Source: Betaproteobacteria bacterium (GTDB lineage: Bacteria > Pseudomonadota > Gammaproteobacteria > Burkholderiales > SG8-41). From it: a stretch of DNA of 64,000 nucleotides. Under the pieces are notes generated by a model, which worked only from the letters and a program-made list of their open reading frames with translations, ran no database searches and was not told where the DNA came from. The stretch is from NCBI GenBank assembly GCA_029863175.1, contig JAOTVX010000015.1:1-64000 (forward strand), written 5' to 3'. Below are positions 45,462 through 53,338 of the stretch, one piece after another. The position numbers and the translations under genes were made by a program. How positions within the stretch are numbered: position 1 is the stretch's first letter; each line of letters opens with the position of its first letter.

Positions 45462-46208
45462 ATGGCTGAGGCGCGCTTCATCTACGGTTTCCACGCCGTC
45501 ACGAGCCGGCTGCGCCAGAACGCCGCCGGCGTAAAGGAAATCCTGCTCGACCAAAGGCGCGAGGATCGCCGCGCGCGCGAGCTCGAGCGGCTCGCGGGCG
45601 AACGTGGCGTGCGCATGATCCGGGTGGACAGCGCGCGGCTCGACGGCATGACGCAGCATGCCCGCCATCAGGGGGTGGCAGCGCGCGTCGAGATGGCGGG
45701 TCCCGCGCGGGATCTTGAGAGCGTGCTGGAGAATCTCCAGGAGCCGGCGCTGTTGCTGATCCTCGACGGTGTCACCGATCCGCACAATCTGGGCGCATGC
45801 CTGCGGGTGGCTGATGCCTTGGGCGTGCACGCGGTGATCACGCCGAAGGATCGGGCTGTCGGGATTAATGCGACGGTCGAGAAGGTTGCCAGTGGCGCGG
45901 CAGAAACCGTACCGTTTATTGTCGTAACCAACCTCGCGCGCACGATGCGTGACCTGAAGGAACGCGGGGTCTGGCTGATGGGTGCCGATCAGGACGGTGA
46001 GAACGAGCTTTATTCGGTCAAGCTTGAAGGGCCGCTGGCGTGGGTGCTCGGCGCGGAGGGCGAGGGCATGCGCCGGCTCACGCGCGAGAATTGCGACGAG
46101 CTCGTGCGCATTCCGATGATCGGCACGGTCGAGAGCTTGAACGTTTCGGTCTCGGCCGGCATCTGTCTCGCGGAAACGCGCCGTCAGCGCGCGCTGCCCG
46201 CTCGGTAA
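45462..46208 (+). CDS. rlmB: 23S rRNA (guanosine-2251-2'-O)-methyltransferase
   Basis: A 248-residue SpoU/TrmD-type knotted methyltransferase. The N-terminal substrate-binding domain ([18 protein letters not shown]) precedes the catalytic domain with [21 protein letters not shown] near residue 105, [18 protein letters not shown] near 190 and the final [18 protein letters not shown] knot motif. It methylates G2251 in the ribosomal P-site. The gene order rnr-rlmB is widespread in proteobacteria. Confidence 0.96.
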   Translation: MAEARFIYGFHAVTSRLRQNAAGVKEILLDQRREDRRARELERLAGERGVRMIRVDSARLDGMTQHARHQGVAARVEMAGPARDLESVLENLQEPALLLILDGVTDPHNLGACLRVADALGVHAVITPKDRAVGINATVEKVASGAAETVPFIVVTNLARTMRDLKERGVWLMGADQDGENELYSVKLEGPLAWVLGAEGEGMRRLTRENCDELVRIPMIGTVESLNVSVSAGICLAETRRQRALPAR

Positions 46209-46394
46209 TATATTTTGCGCGCCACGCGGGTTCGCAGAAAGAATTCCGGGGCGTCGCGAGCAATTCGCTCACAAGAATTTGCAGGTTTTGAGAGCTTAGC
46301 CAGCATAACTCGTCAATCAGCTCGAAACCAGGTCCGCGTTATCGTGCTATCTGCAGGCTTACTGATTCTCGCTCGCTGTTTCCGGCTCTCTGAT

Positions 46395-46430
46395 GAGCTT
46401 TTGGCGAGGCTTTGACCTCGCCAAAAGCTC
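46395..46430. repeat. 15-bp perfect palindrome overlapping the rpsF promoter
   Basis: GAGCTTTTGGCGAGG (46395-46409) and its exact complement (46416-46430) enclose a six-base loop. In style (GAG followed by T-run and GG at the stem head) it resembles the palindromes at 12662 and 43119. The -35 box TTGACC sits in the loop and the top of the second arm. Confidence 0.8.
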
Positions 46431-46439
46431 CTGTATAAT
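46412..46439 (+). promoter_or_regulatory. sigma-70 promoter of the rpsF operon
   Basis: TTGACC (46412-46417), 16 bases, then TATAAT (46434-46439) with the extended TG just before it. This is the best sigma-70 match in the window and is placed ~100 bases before rpsF. The palindrome over the -35 and spacer could be a regulatory binding site or an obstacle that forms a cruciform. Confidence 0.8.
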
Positions 46440-46539
46440 CCGCGCCTTCTGTAGTTGGGGCCCTGTTCGGTCGGTGGCCTTGGCCCTTGCCTCACCGCGC
46501 ACGCATCACGGGAGGCTTTACCCATAAGGAGATATCAGG

Positions 46540-46983
46540 ATGCGTCACTACGAGATCGTTTTCATCGTCCATCCGGACCAGAGCGAGCAGGTCCCGGGCA
46601 TGATCGACCGCTATCGCCAGATGGTGACCGGGCGGAACGGCAAGATCCACCGTCTGGAAGACTGGGGCCGCCGCCAGCTTGCGTTTCCGCTGGAGAAGGT
46701 GCACAAGGCTCACTACGTGCTCATGAACGTGGAATGCGACGGCGAGACGCTGAGCGAATTCCAGCACGCATTCAAGTTCAATGACGCCGTGCTGCGGCAC
46801 CTTATCGTGAAAATGAATGAGGCCGTGACCGCGCCCTCGCCGATGATGAAGGAAGAGAAATCGCGGTCGCTAGGTGCGCCTGCTGCCGAAAGCGCCAGGC
46901 CCGCGCCAGCGCCGCCCGCTCTGGCTCCAGCGCCAGTTCTGGATCCAGCTCTGGCTCCAGCGCCAACAGAATTAGCCAGCTAG
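46540..46983 (+). CDS. rpsF: 30S ribosomal protein S6
   Basis: A 147-residue S6 protein. [34 protein letters not shown] and [16 protein letters not shown] are the family core (~95 residues). An Ala/Pro-rich tail of ~45 residues follows, in which the DNA repeats CTGGCTCCAGCGCC (46921 and 46951). S6 tails are naturally variable. AAGGAG stands 9 bases before the ATG. It is first in the rpsF-priB-rpsR-rplI operon. Confidence 0.97.
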   Translation: MRHYEIVFIVHPDQSEQVPGMIDRYRQMVTGRNGKIHRLEDWGRRQLAFPLEKVHKAHYVLMNVECDGETLSEFQHAFKFNDAVLRHLIVKMNEAVTAPSPMMKEEKSRSLGAPAAESARPAPAPPALAPAPVLDPALAPAPTELAS

Positions 46984-46988
46984 CGGAT

Positions 46989-47324
46989 GTGAACGCGGTC
47001 GCGCTCCACGGTGAACTCACCGAGGTCGAGCCGCTCCGCCACACTCCGGCCGGGATTCCCCTCCTGCGCTTCAAGCTGCAACACCGCTCGCAACAGAACG
47101 AGGCCGGTTTCAAACGCCAGGTCGAGTGCGAGATGGGCGCCGTGGCGATGGGAGAGGTGGCGGTCAGGCTGGCCCGGCTCAAGGCGGGGCAGACGGTCAC
47201 GGTGAGCGGGTTTCTCAACCGCAGGAACCGAATGAGTAGACAGGTCATTTTGCACGCAACCGAAGCAGAGACAACAAAGGACGACAGTCATGGCGATGGC
47301 GAGACGGGGCAAGTCCGGCGGTAG
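46989..47324 (+). CDS. priB: primosomal replication protein N
   Basis: A 111-residue OB-fold single-stranded-DNA-binding protein used with PriA in replication restart. [21 protein letters not shown] and [20 protein letters not shown] fit the PriB family. The GTG start lies 5 bases after rpsF. Its 3' end overlaps rpsR by 35 bases, which lengthens its tail with charged residues; the family length is ~100. It marks beta/gammaproteobacteria. Confidence 0.93.
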   Translation: MNAVALHGELTEVEPLRHTPAGIPLLRFKLQHRSQQNEAGFKRQVECEMGAVAMGEVAVRLARLKAGQTVTVSGFLNRRNRMSRQVILHATEAETTKDDSHGDGETGQVRR

Positions 47325-47604
47325 AGGCGGCCGCAAAGGCGGGAAATTCAGCAAGGGCAAGGGGCGCGACAGCCGCGGGCGCGGCCAGCTTTTCCGGCGC
47401 CGCAAGTTCTGCCGCTTCACCGCGGAGGGCATCAAGTGGGTTGATTACAAGGACGTAAATCTTCTGAAGGACTTCATCAACGAGAACGGCAAGATCATTC
47501 CGGCCCGCATCACCGGCACGAAGGCCCGGTACCAGCGACAGCTCTCGGTGGCAATCAACCGCGCGCGCTACCTCGCGCTGCTGCCTTACACCGATCTTCA
47601 CTGA
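47290..47604 (+). CDS. rpsR: 30S ribosomal protein S18, long N-terminus
   Basis: A 104-residue S18; the conserved core begins at [21 protein letters not shown] near residue 35 and ends in LLPYTDLH. E. coli S18 has 75 residues. The extra N-terminus (residues 1-33) is Gly/Arg/Lys-rich with RGG-like units, likely to touch rRNA. Start ATG 47290; an ATG two codons later is equally possible. It overlaps priB, showing coupling. Confidence 0.95.
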   Translation: MAMARRGKSGGRGGRKGGKFSKGKGRDSRGRGQLFRRRKFCRFTAEGIKWVDYKDVNLLKDFINENGKIIPARITGTKARYQRQLSVAINRARYLALLPYTDLH

Positions 47605-47747
47605 AATTTACCAACCCGTTCCGGTAACGAGTACAACCGTGAAAATAAGATGAAATGACAAGGTGACCGGGCGAGATCCTGATGGTGTGAAGTAATCACT
47701 CGATGACTCAGTCACTTAGTCGTTTCATTACGCGAGGAAGTGCAAGC

Positions 47748-48197
47748 ATGCAAATCATACTGCTCGAAAAAATCGTAAACCTTGGTCAGCTCGGCGACGT
47801 CGTGAAGGTGAAAGACGGGTTCGCGCGCAACTACCTGATCCCGCACGGCAAAGCGAAGCGCGCGACGGCGAACAATCTCGCCGAGTTCGAAAAGCGCCGC
47901 GCCGAACTCGAAGGCGCGCAGGCCGAAGCCCTTGCGCAAGCTCAGGAAAAATCAGCGAAGCTCGACGGCATGATGGTTCAGATCACGCAAAAGGCCAGCG
48001 TGGACGGCAAACTGTTTGGCTCGGTGACGAACGTCGACATTTCCGATATGCTGAAGGTGCAAGGCGTTGAAGTTCCCCGTTCGATGATTCGCATGCCGCA
48101 GGGACCGCTCAAGACGGTCGGCGATCACTCGATCAAGGTTGCGCTGCATGCAGATGTCGTTGCTACTGTCACGGTCTCCGTGTTGGGCGAGCAATAA
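47748..48197 (+). CDS. rplI: 50S ribosomal protein L9
   Basis: A 149-residue L9: the N-terminal RNA-binding domain with [21 protein letters not shown] and [13 protein letters not shown], a long connecting helix (~42-75), and the C-terminal domain ending in [15 protein letters not shown] 47748 has GAGGAAG upstream; an in-frame start at 47703 would add 15 non-conserved residues. It is last in the operon, followed by a good terminator. Confidence 0.97.
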   Translation: MQIILLEKIVNLGQLGDVVKVKDGFARNYLIPHGKAKRATANNLAEFEKRRAELEGAQAEALAQAQEKSAKLDGMMVQITQKASVDGKLFGSVTNVDISDMLKVQGVEVPRSMIRMPQGPLKTVGDHSIKVALHADVVATVTVSVLGEQ

Positions 48198-48231
48198 AAC
48201 CAATCGAAACAACGCAAAAATATTTTTGAAA

Positions 48232-48259
48232 AAAAGGGCTGGCGACAGCCCTTTTTTTT
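48232..48259 (+). terminator. Rho-independent terminator after rplI
   Basis: AAAAGGGCT (48232-48240) pairs with AGCCCTTTT (48247-48255) around loop GGCGAC, and T continues to 48259. It is placed 34 bases after the L9 stop and closes the ribosomal-protein operon; dnaB must then have its own promoter in the next ~95 bases. Confidence 0.9.
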
Positions 48260-48355
48260 CTGTAAATTCCCTGTTCGGTCGCGCACGACTCTGGCGCGCG
48301 GCGTTCCCCTTTAGAGCATACTGGATCGACAAGCGAGACAACGGCGGCACGCGTC

Positions 48356-49741
48356 ATGGCACTAGTTACCTCGATCGTCAAAGACGCGCAGGTCGAAGCC
48401 ACCCGAGTTCCGCCACAGTCGATCGAAGCCGAGCAATCGGTGCTTGGCGGGCTACTGCTCGATAACACGGCCTGGGACCGGATCGCGGACGTCATCACGG
48501 CAGCGGATTTTTACCGGGCAGACCATCGCCTCATTTTCGAGCATATCGGTCAGCTGATCGAGAACGCTCGGCCAGCCGACGCGCTGACGGTGGCCGAGAG
48601 CCTCGAGCGAAGCGGGCGGCTGGATGAGGTGGGCGGACACGCCTATCTGGGTGCGCTTGCGGCCAATACCCCCAGCGCGGCCAATATCCGGCGCTATGCG
48701 GAGATCGTTCGTGAGCGCTCGGTGATGCGCAGCCTCGCCGGAATCGGGACCGAGATTGCGGACGCCGCGTATAACCCCATGGGGCGCGACGCAAAGGCGC
48801 TCCTTGACGAGGCCGAGACCAAGATCTTCCGGATCGCGGAGGCTGGCTCGAAATCGCGGCAGGGCTTTGTCAAGATTGACCCGCTGCTGACCGAGACGGT
48901 CGAGCGGGTGGACGTCCTCTACAACCGTGAGAACAAGGACGACGTTATCGGGCTCGCGACCGGTTTCGTGGACCTTGACCGGATGACGTCGGGATTGCAG
49001 GAGGGTGAGCTCATCATCATCGCAGCCCGGCCTTCGATGGGCAAGACGGCGCTCGCCATGAACGTCGTCGAGCATGCCGCCCTGCACCTGAAGCAGGCGG
49101 TGGCAGTGTTCAGCATGGAAATGTCGGGCGCCCAGCTCGCCATGCGCATGATCGGCTCGGTCGGGCGCTTCGATCAGCACGAGTTGCGGACCGGAACGTT
49201 CAAGGAAGAGGACTGGTCGCGGCTGGTCGATGCGGTAGGCCGGCTCAACGAGACGCAGATCTTCATCGATGATACCGCCGGTCTCAACGCGCTCGAGGTG
49301 CGATCGCGGGCGCGCCGCCTGCACCGCCAGTGTGGCGGGCTCTCAATGATCGTGGTCGATTACCTCCAGCTCATGTCTTCGCACGGGCGGGAGGAGAACC
49401 GCGCGACCGAGATCGCCGAGATTTCGCGCTCGCTCAAGGGGCTGGCGAAGGAGCTCAAGGTGCCGGTCGTGGCGCTCTCGCAGCTCAACCGGAGCGTCGA
49501 ATCGCGCCAGGACAAGCGGCCGATGATGTCCGACCTGCGCGAATCGGGTGCGATCGAGCAAGATGCCGACGTGATCATCTTCATCTACCGCGACGAGGTC
49601 TACAACGCGGATTCGCCCAATCGGGGCATGGCGGAGATCATCGTCGCCAAGCAGCGCAACGGGCCGACGGGCAAGCTGAACCTCACCTTTCTTGGCAAGT
49701 ACACCCGTTTCGAGAATTACGCGGGGGGCGACCGCTTCTAA
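48356..49741 (+). CDS. dnaB: replicative DNA helicase
   Basis: A 461-residue hexameric helicase. The N-terminal primase-interacting domain (PPQSIEAEQSVLGGLLLD) leads by a linker to a RecA-type ATPase with Walker A ARPSMGKTA near residue 224, Walker B MIVVDYLQLM near 335, and the late QDADVIIFIYRDE. It is of normal length, without intein. The order rplI-dnaB is the usual one. No other replication gene is nearby besides priB. Confidence 0.97.
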   Translation: MALVTSIVKDAQVEATRVPPQSIEAEQSVLGGLLLDNTAWDRIADVITAADFYRADHRLIFEHIGQLIENARPADALTVAESLERSGRLDEVGGHAYLGALAANTPSAANIRRYAEIVRERSVMRSLAGIGTEIADAAYNPMGRDAKALLDEAETKIFRIAEAGSKSRQGFVKIDPLLTETVERVDVLYNRENKDDVIGLATGFVDLDRMTSGLQEGELIIIAARPSMGKTALAMNVVEHAALHLKQAVAVFSMEMSGAQLAMRMIGSVGRFDQHELRTGTFKEEDWSRLVDAVGRLNETQIFIDDTAGLNALEVRSRARRLHRQCGGLSMIVVDYLQLMSSHGREENRATEIAEISRSLKGLAKELKVPVVALSQLNRSVESRQDKRPMMSDLRESGAIEQDADVIIFIYRDEVYNADSPNRGMAEIIVAKQRNGPTGKLNLTFLGKYTRFENYAGGDRF

Positions 49742-49763
49742 CTGCCGTGACTGGTCACCGCTT

Positions 49764-51191
49764 TTAGAGGGCTTCGGCGGCGTGGTCCGCCAGGCGCGAG
49801 CGCTCGCCGCGCGTCAGCGTGACGTGCGCGCTGTGAGCCCAGCCCTTCATGCGATCCACCACGAAGGTCAGGCCCGAGCTGCCCTCGGTCAGATAGGGCG
49901 TATCGATCTGGGATATGTTGCCGAGGCAGACTACCTTCGTGCCCGGGCCGGCGCGCGTGATCAGCGTCTTCATCTGCTTGGGCGTCAGGTTCTGCGCCTC
50001 GTCGATGATGAGGTATTTGTGAATGAAGGTGCGCCCGCGCATGAAATTGAGCGATTTCACCTTAATACGCGAGCGGATGAGATCGCGCGTTGCGGCCCGC
50101 CCCCATTCGCCAGCCTCGTCGTCGGTCTTGTTGAGAACGTCGAGATTGTCCTCGAGCGCCCCCATCCAAGGGTTCATCTTTTCTTCCTCGGTTCCCGGCA
50201 GAAAGCCGATGTCCTCGCCGACCGGGACGGTCACGCGGGTCATGATGATCTCGGTGTAGACCTTGTGCTCCAGCGTGTGCATCAGGCCCGCGGCGAGGGT
50301 AAGAAGCGTTTTCCCCGTGCCGGCCTGGCCGAGCAGGGTCACGAAATCGATCTGGGGATTCATGAGCGCGTTCAACGCGAAAATCTGCTCCCGGTTGCGC
50401 GCGGTGATGCCCCACACGTTGTGGCGCTGCTGCGCGTAATCACGCAGGGTCTGCAGGATCGCCGTCTTGCCATTCGCCTCCTTGACCTGGGCGTAGAACG
50501 GGCGGTCTCCTTCGAGGTAGACGAACTCGTTCACGAGCAGCTTGGAGCATAACGGCCCGCGGACGCGATAGAAGGTCTGGCCGCTTTGTTGCCAGGACTC
50601 CATGTCGCGCCCGTGCCGGTCCCAGAAATCGCCTGGCAGCTCGCGTGTCCCGGAGTAGAGGAGATCGGTGTCCTCCAGGACCTTGTCGTTGAAGTAATCC
50701 TCGGCCGCGAGACCCAGCGCATGCGCCTTGATGCGCATGTTGATGTCCTTCGAGACAAGGATCACCTCGCGCGCGGGGTGGGTCTCCTGGAGATGTCTCA
50801 CGACGGCGAGTATCTGGTTGTCGGTCTTGCCGCTCGCTAGCCGCGCCGGCAACTCGCTGTTGACCGCCTCGGTCTGCAGGAATACCCGCCCGGTGGCGGT
50901 CTTGTCGCCATGGAGCGCGAGCGCGATGCCGTCGGCGATCTTGGCCCCGGACTGGCTGATCAGCTCGTCGAGAAAGCGGCTGGCCTGCCGCGCGTTGCGG
51001 GAGACTTCAGACATGCCCTTCTTGTTGTTGTCGAGCTCCTCGAGGATGGCCATCGGGATGTAGAGATCGTGCTCCTGGAAGCGGAACAGGCACGTGGGGT
51101 CGTGCATGAGCACGTTGGTATCGAGCACGAAGAGTCGGGTTGCAACGGATGGAAGACGGGTGACGACGGCACTGGTTTTGCGATGAATCAT
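49764..51191 (-). CDS. PhoH family protein with N-terminal PIN domain
   Basis: A 475-residue protein of the PhoH2 type. Residues ~18-150 form a PIN RNase domain (FVLDTNVLMHDP with its Asp; later VSKDINMRIKA), residues ~250-470 a PhoH ATPase with GQAGTGKTLLTLAAG near 287 and FMRGRTFIHKYLIIDEAQN near 380. It is thought to be an ATP-driven RNA helicase/nuclease. It converges with dnaB across 22 bases. Its start side faces a GTTC-class heptad element and bcp lies behind, in the same direction. Confidence 0.92.
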   Translation of the reverse strand: MIHRKTSAVVTRLPSVATRLFVLDTNVLMHDPTCLFRFQEHDLYIPMAILEELDNNKKGMSEVSRNARQASRFLDELISQSGAKIADGIALALHGDKTATGRVFLQTEAVNSELPARLASGKTDNQILAVVRHLQETHPAREVILVSKDINMRIKAHALGLAAEDYFNDKVLEDTDLLYSGTRELPGDFWDRHGRDMESWQQSGQTFYRVRGPLCSKLLVNEFVYLEGDRPFYAQVKEANGKTAILQTLRDYAQQRHNVWGITARNREQIFALNALMNPQIDFVTLLGQAGTGKTLLTLAAGLMHTLEHKVYTEIIMTRVTVPVGEDIGFLPGTEEEKMNPWMGALEDNLDVLNKTDDEAGEWGRAATRDLIRSRIKVKSLNFMRGRTFIHKYLIIDEAQNLTPKQMKTLITRAGPGTKVVCLGNISQIDTPYLTEGSSGLTFVVDRMKGWAHSAHVTLTRGERSRLADHAAEAL

Positions 51192-51207
51192 GAATCTCCC
51201 TAATCAG

Positions 51208-51295
51208 GTTTCAGGTTCAAAGTTCCGAGTTCAAGGTTCCATGTTCCCTGTTCCATGCGAGGAACTTGGCGCACCACGGTCATCCAACCTTGAAC
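51208..51295. repeat. GTTC-class heptad element
   Basis: The left arm (51208-51256) has seven units, GTTTCAG, GTTCAAA, GTTCCGA, GTTCAAG, GTTCCAT, GTTCCCT and GTTCCAT. The right side is partial: GAGGAAC (51259-51265) and CCTTGAAC (51288-51295) in the reverse-complement class. It lies between the phoH-type start and the end of bcp. Confidence 0.8.
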
Positions 51296-51302
51296 CTGTT
51301 GC

Positions 51303-51761
51303 TCACTTGAGCGTCTTGACGAACTCAAGGACTTCCTGCGCGTGCCCCGGGACCTTGACCCCGCGCCATGTGCGGCGCACGAGACCCCAAGCGTCGATGA
51401 CGAATGTGCTGCGCTCGATGCCGCGCACCTTTCTGCCATACATGTTCTTCATCTTGATGACGGCGAACGCCTTGCACGCGGTTTCCTTAGTGTCGGAGAG
51501 CAGGTCGAACGGGAAGCCCATCTTGGCTTTGAAGTTCTCGTGCGACTTCAGGCTGTCGCGTGATATCCCGTAGACCGCGCACCCGAGCTGCACAAACTCG
51601 GGATGGAGGTCTCGAAACTGCTGGCCCTCGGTCGTGCAGCCGGGGGTGTGGTCTTTCGGGTAGAAGTAGAGGACGAGCGGCTTGCCTTTGGCGCTGGAGA
51701 GGCGGAACGTCTCGCCGCCGGTGGCGGGTAGTTCGAAGTCAGGCGCAGGCTTATCTAGCAT
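51303..51761 (-). CDS. bcp: thioredoxin-dependent peroxiredoxin BCP
   Basis: A 152-residue atypical peroxiredoxin that reduces hydroperoxides. PKDHTPGCTTE near residue 41 holds the peroxidatic Cys; the second Cys expected five residues on (PGCTxxxC) is absent, so it is of the one-Cys or distal-Cys sort. FDLLSDTKETACKAFAV and RSTFVIDAWG follow the family pattern. The start is set at ATG 51761; GTG 51785 is an alternative adding 8 residues. It is in the same direction as the phoH-type gene upstream of the repeat. Confidence 0.93.
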   Translation of the reverse strand: MLDKPAPDFELPATGGETFRLSSAKGKPLVLYFYPKDHTPGCTTEGQQFRDLHPEFVQLGCAVYGISRDSLKSHENFKAKMGFPFDLLSDTKETACKAFAVIKMKNMYGRKVRGIERSTFVIDAWGLVRRTWRGVKVPGHAQEVLEFVKTLK

Positions 51762-51860
51762 TCGGTGAGGCGACACCTTTACCACTCACGTCTACGGGGA
51801 ATACTGAACGAAAGAACCGCATTTCGCAAGCAGAGACGATCGGCGGGAAGGCGGGTGCTT

Positions 51861-52784
51861 TCACGCCAGAAATTCCGGGCCCTGGACCGTGAGAGTTCCG
51901 GTGCGTCCAGGGATGCTTGCCTCGCGCAACACGCAGCGGGGCAAGCTCGAGATGTCGAGTCCATCCGCGTAGTCGTTGAGGGTTATGAGCGAGTAGCCCT
52001 GGGCCTGCCAGCCCGTCAGCAGTTCTTCGAAGATGCCCGTCAGCCTGTTGCCCTCGAGTTCGGCGTGCAAGGTGTACACGTGCCCCGTTGGCACGGGGCC
52101 TTCGGTCAGGGAGAGGAGGTGCCGGGCGACGTTCTCAACGGTCACGCCGTCGGTTCCGATCAGTTCGTCCAGCGTGGGTAGCGTCGTCGGAAGCTGAGGG
52201 CAGGCAACGATTTCCGCATCATAGATCGGCACAAATGGGCACGTGCCCCGCGTATCGGAACAGAAACGGAACCCGAGCCTCTGCGTAAGCCGAAAGGCGT
52301 ATCGGTTCATCTGCCAGCCGGCGGCGCCGTGCACCCGTGCCGGCTCCCCGAAGATTTCCTGGAATCGTTCGCAGGCCAGTCGCATTTCGCGCAGCGTCCA
52401 ATCGTAGTCGGCGCGCGCCACACCATCCTGCCATTTCACGTGGTCGTAGGTGTGGATACCGACATCATGTCCCGCAGCCTGGGCCGCACGCATGACGTCC
52501 GCGCATCGCCGGCCGATGTCGGGACCGGGAAGCAGCGTGCCGTAGAGAAGGGTAGTGATGCCATAGCTCGAAACTACCGAGCTGCGCGACACTTTGCTCA
52601 GAAAACCGGGCCGAAACACACGGCGGATGGCGCGGCCGGTATGGTCTGGGCCGAGGCTGAATAGGAACGTCGCCCGGACCCCATGCCTGTCGAGCAGTTG
52701 GAGGAGGCGCGGCACGCTGTCGCGAGTGCCGCGGTAGGTGTCAACGTCGATTTTTAGCGCGAGCTCCACGCCAAGCCTAAGCAA
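51861..52784 (-). CDS. arnD: polysaccharide deacetylase, ArnD type
   Basis: A ~307-residue enzyme with the NodB fold. KIDVDTYRGTRDSVPRLLQLL near residue 11, the metal motif VGIHTYDHVKWQ near 133 (His-x3-His as H-T-Y-D-H) and GAAGWQMNRYAF near 173 match ArnD, which removes the formyl group from undecaprenyl-phosphate-formyl-Ara4N during lipid A modification. The start is TTG (52784) or GTG (52769). The rest of the arn pathway is not present intact: only relics of arnA, arnT and ugd lie just upstream. The gene may be dying or used in another context. Confidence 0.85.
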   Translation of the reverse strand: MLRLGVELALKIDVDTYRGTRDSVPRLLQLLDRHGVRATFLFSLGPDHTGRAIRRVFRPGFLSKVSRSSVVSSYGITTLLYGTLLPGPDIGRRCADVMRAAQAAGHDVGIHTYDHVKWQDGVARADYDWTLREMRLACERFQEIFGEPARVHGAAGWQMNRYAFRLTQRLGFRFCSDTRGTCPFVPIYDAEIVACPQLPTTLPTLDELIGTDGVTVENVARHLLSLTEGPVPTGHVYTLHAELEGNRLTGIFEELLTGWQAQGYSLITLNDYADGLDISSLPRCVLREASIPGRTGTLTVQGPEFLA

Positions 52785-52866
52785 TGCTGCCGCTTGATAT
52801 CATTCGGGCTTTTCGGGGCGCCGCGGCAAGCTTCTGCGGGGCGCCATCATGGTTGGGAGATCTCGC

Positions 52867-52986
52867 GTGAAGATTTGCGTGGTAAGAACCGGGCATGTCG
52901 GCTTAATAACCGGTGCAGGCTTGGCGGAGGTCGGGCGTTCAGTGACGCGCATCGATCGAGATTCTACTAAAGTCCGGCGCCTCACG
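52867..52986 (+). pseudogene. ugd: relic of UDP-glucose 6-dehydrogenase N-terminus
   Basis: From a GTG with GGGAGA upstream, about 40 codons read VKICVVRTGHVGLITGAGLA and continue EVGRSVTRID...STKVRRL, a clear match to the Rossmann start of Ugd (typically MKICVVGTGYVGLVTGACLA). The first Gly of G-x-G-x-x-G is Arg and the Tyr is His, so the nucleotide-binding site is broken, and the match stops after ~40 of the expected ~440 residues. Ugd makes UDP-glucuronate, the first step of the aminoarabinose pathway, which fits arnD and the arnA/arnT relics next to it. Confidence 0.75.
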
Positions 52987-53020
52987 ATACGAGGCGGCGG
53001 GCGTCGGGTATATGTTGGCG

Positions 53021-53338
53021 TTAGGCGTCGTAGATGCGCCTTAGGGCCACCTGCATGTCTACGACCGGCCGCCATCCGAAGTCGCGGGTCGTCGCCTCGA
53101 TCTTGGGAACCCGATGCTGCATGTCCTGGTAGCCGGTGCCATTCAGGCGCGGCGTTATCCAGTTTCCCGTGGCAGCCATTTCGCGGGCGATCTCCGCGTA
53201 ACGCCCTTCGTCGGGACGAACAAGTTTGCGGTAGTCGAGATTGCTGAACCAGACGGCTCCCACCAACAGAATCAGAATGATTGGCCAGCTCGACTTCGGT
53301 TGGGGCGCCTCTTCCACGATCGCGACACGGTCCGTCAA
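53021..53338 (-). pseudogene. in-frame fusion relic: ArnT N-terminus joined to ArnA C-terminus
   Basis: A 105-codon frame. Residues ~1-67 (with NLDYRKLVRPDEGRYAEIAR and a hydrophobic segment at 19-31) are the start of the Ara4N transferase ArnT; residues ~69-105 (GYQDMQHRVPKIEATTRDFG and the following helix) are the C-terminal end of the decarboxylase domain of ArnA. The joint is after TPRLNG. Each parent gene is several hundred codons, so ~500 residues of ArnT and ~600 of ArnA are missing. The TTG start overlaps the mnmH stop by two bases, so it may still be translated as a small membrane peptide. Confidence 0.8.

Larger units (their letters stand above)
46209..46539. other. 331-base region upstream of rpsF
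   Basis: From 46209 to 46390 nothing was recognised. From 46395 to 46439 it holds a perfect 15-bp palindrome overlapping a sigma-70 promoter (listed separately). The remaining ~100 bases are the 5' leader of the rpsF message, ending in a strong AAGGAG ribosome site; it has no obvious riboswitch. Confidence 0.6.

Noticed and set aside
45368..45469. A 33-codon frame between rnr and rlmB
   Set aside because: It begins without a ribosome site, overlaps the rlmB start and resembles no family; treated as spacer.
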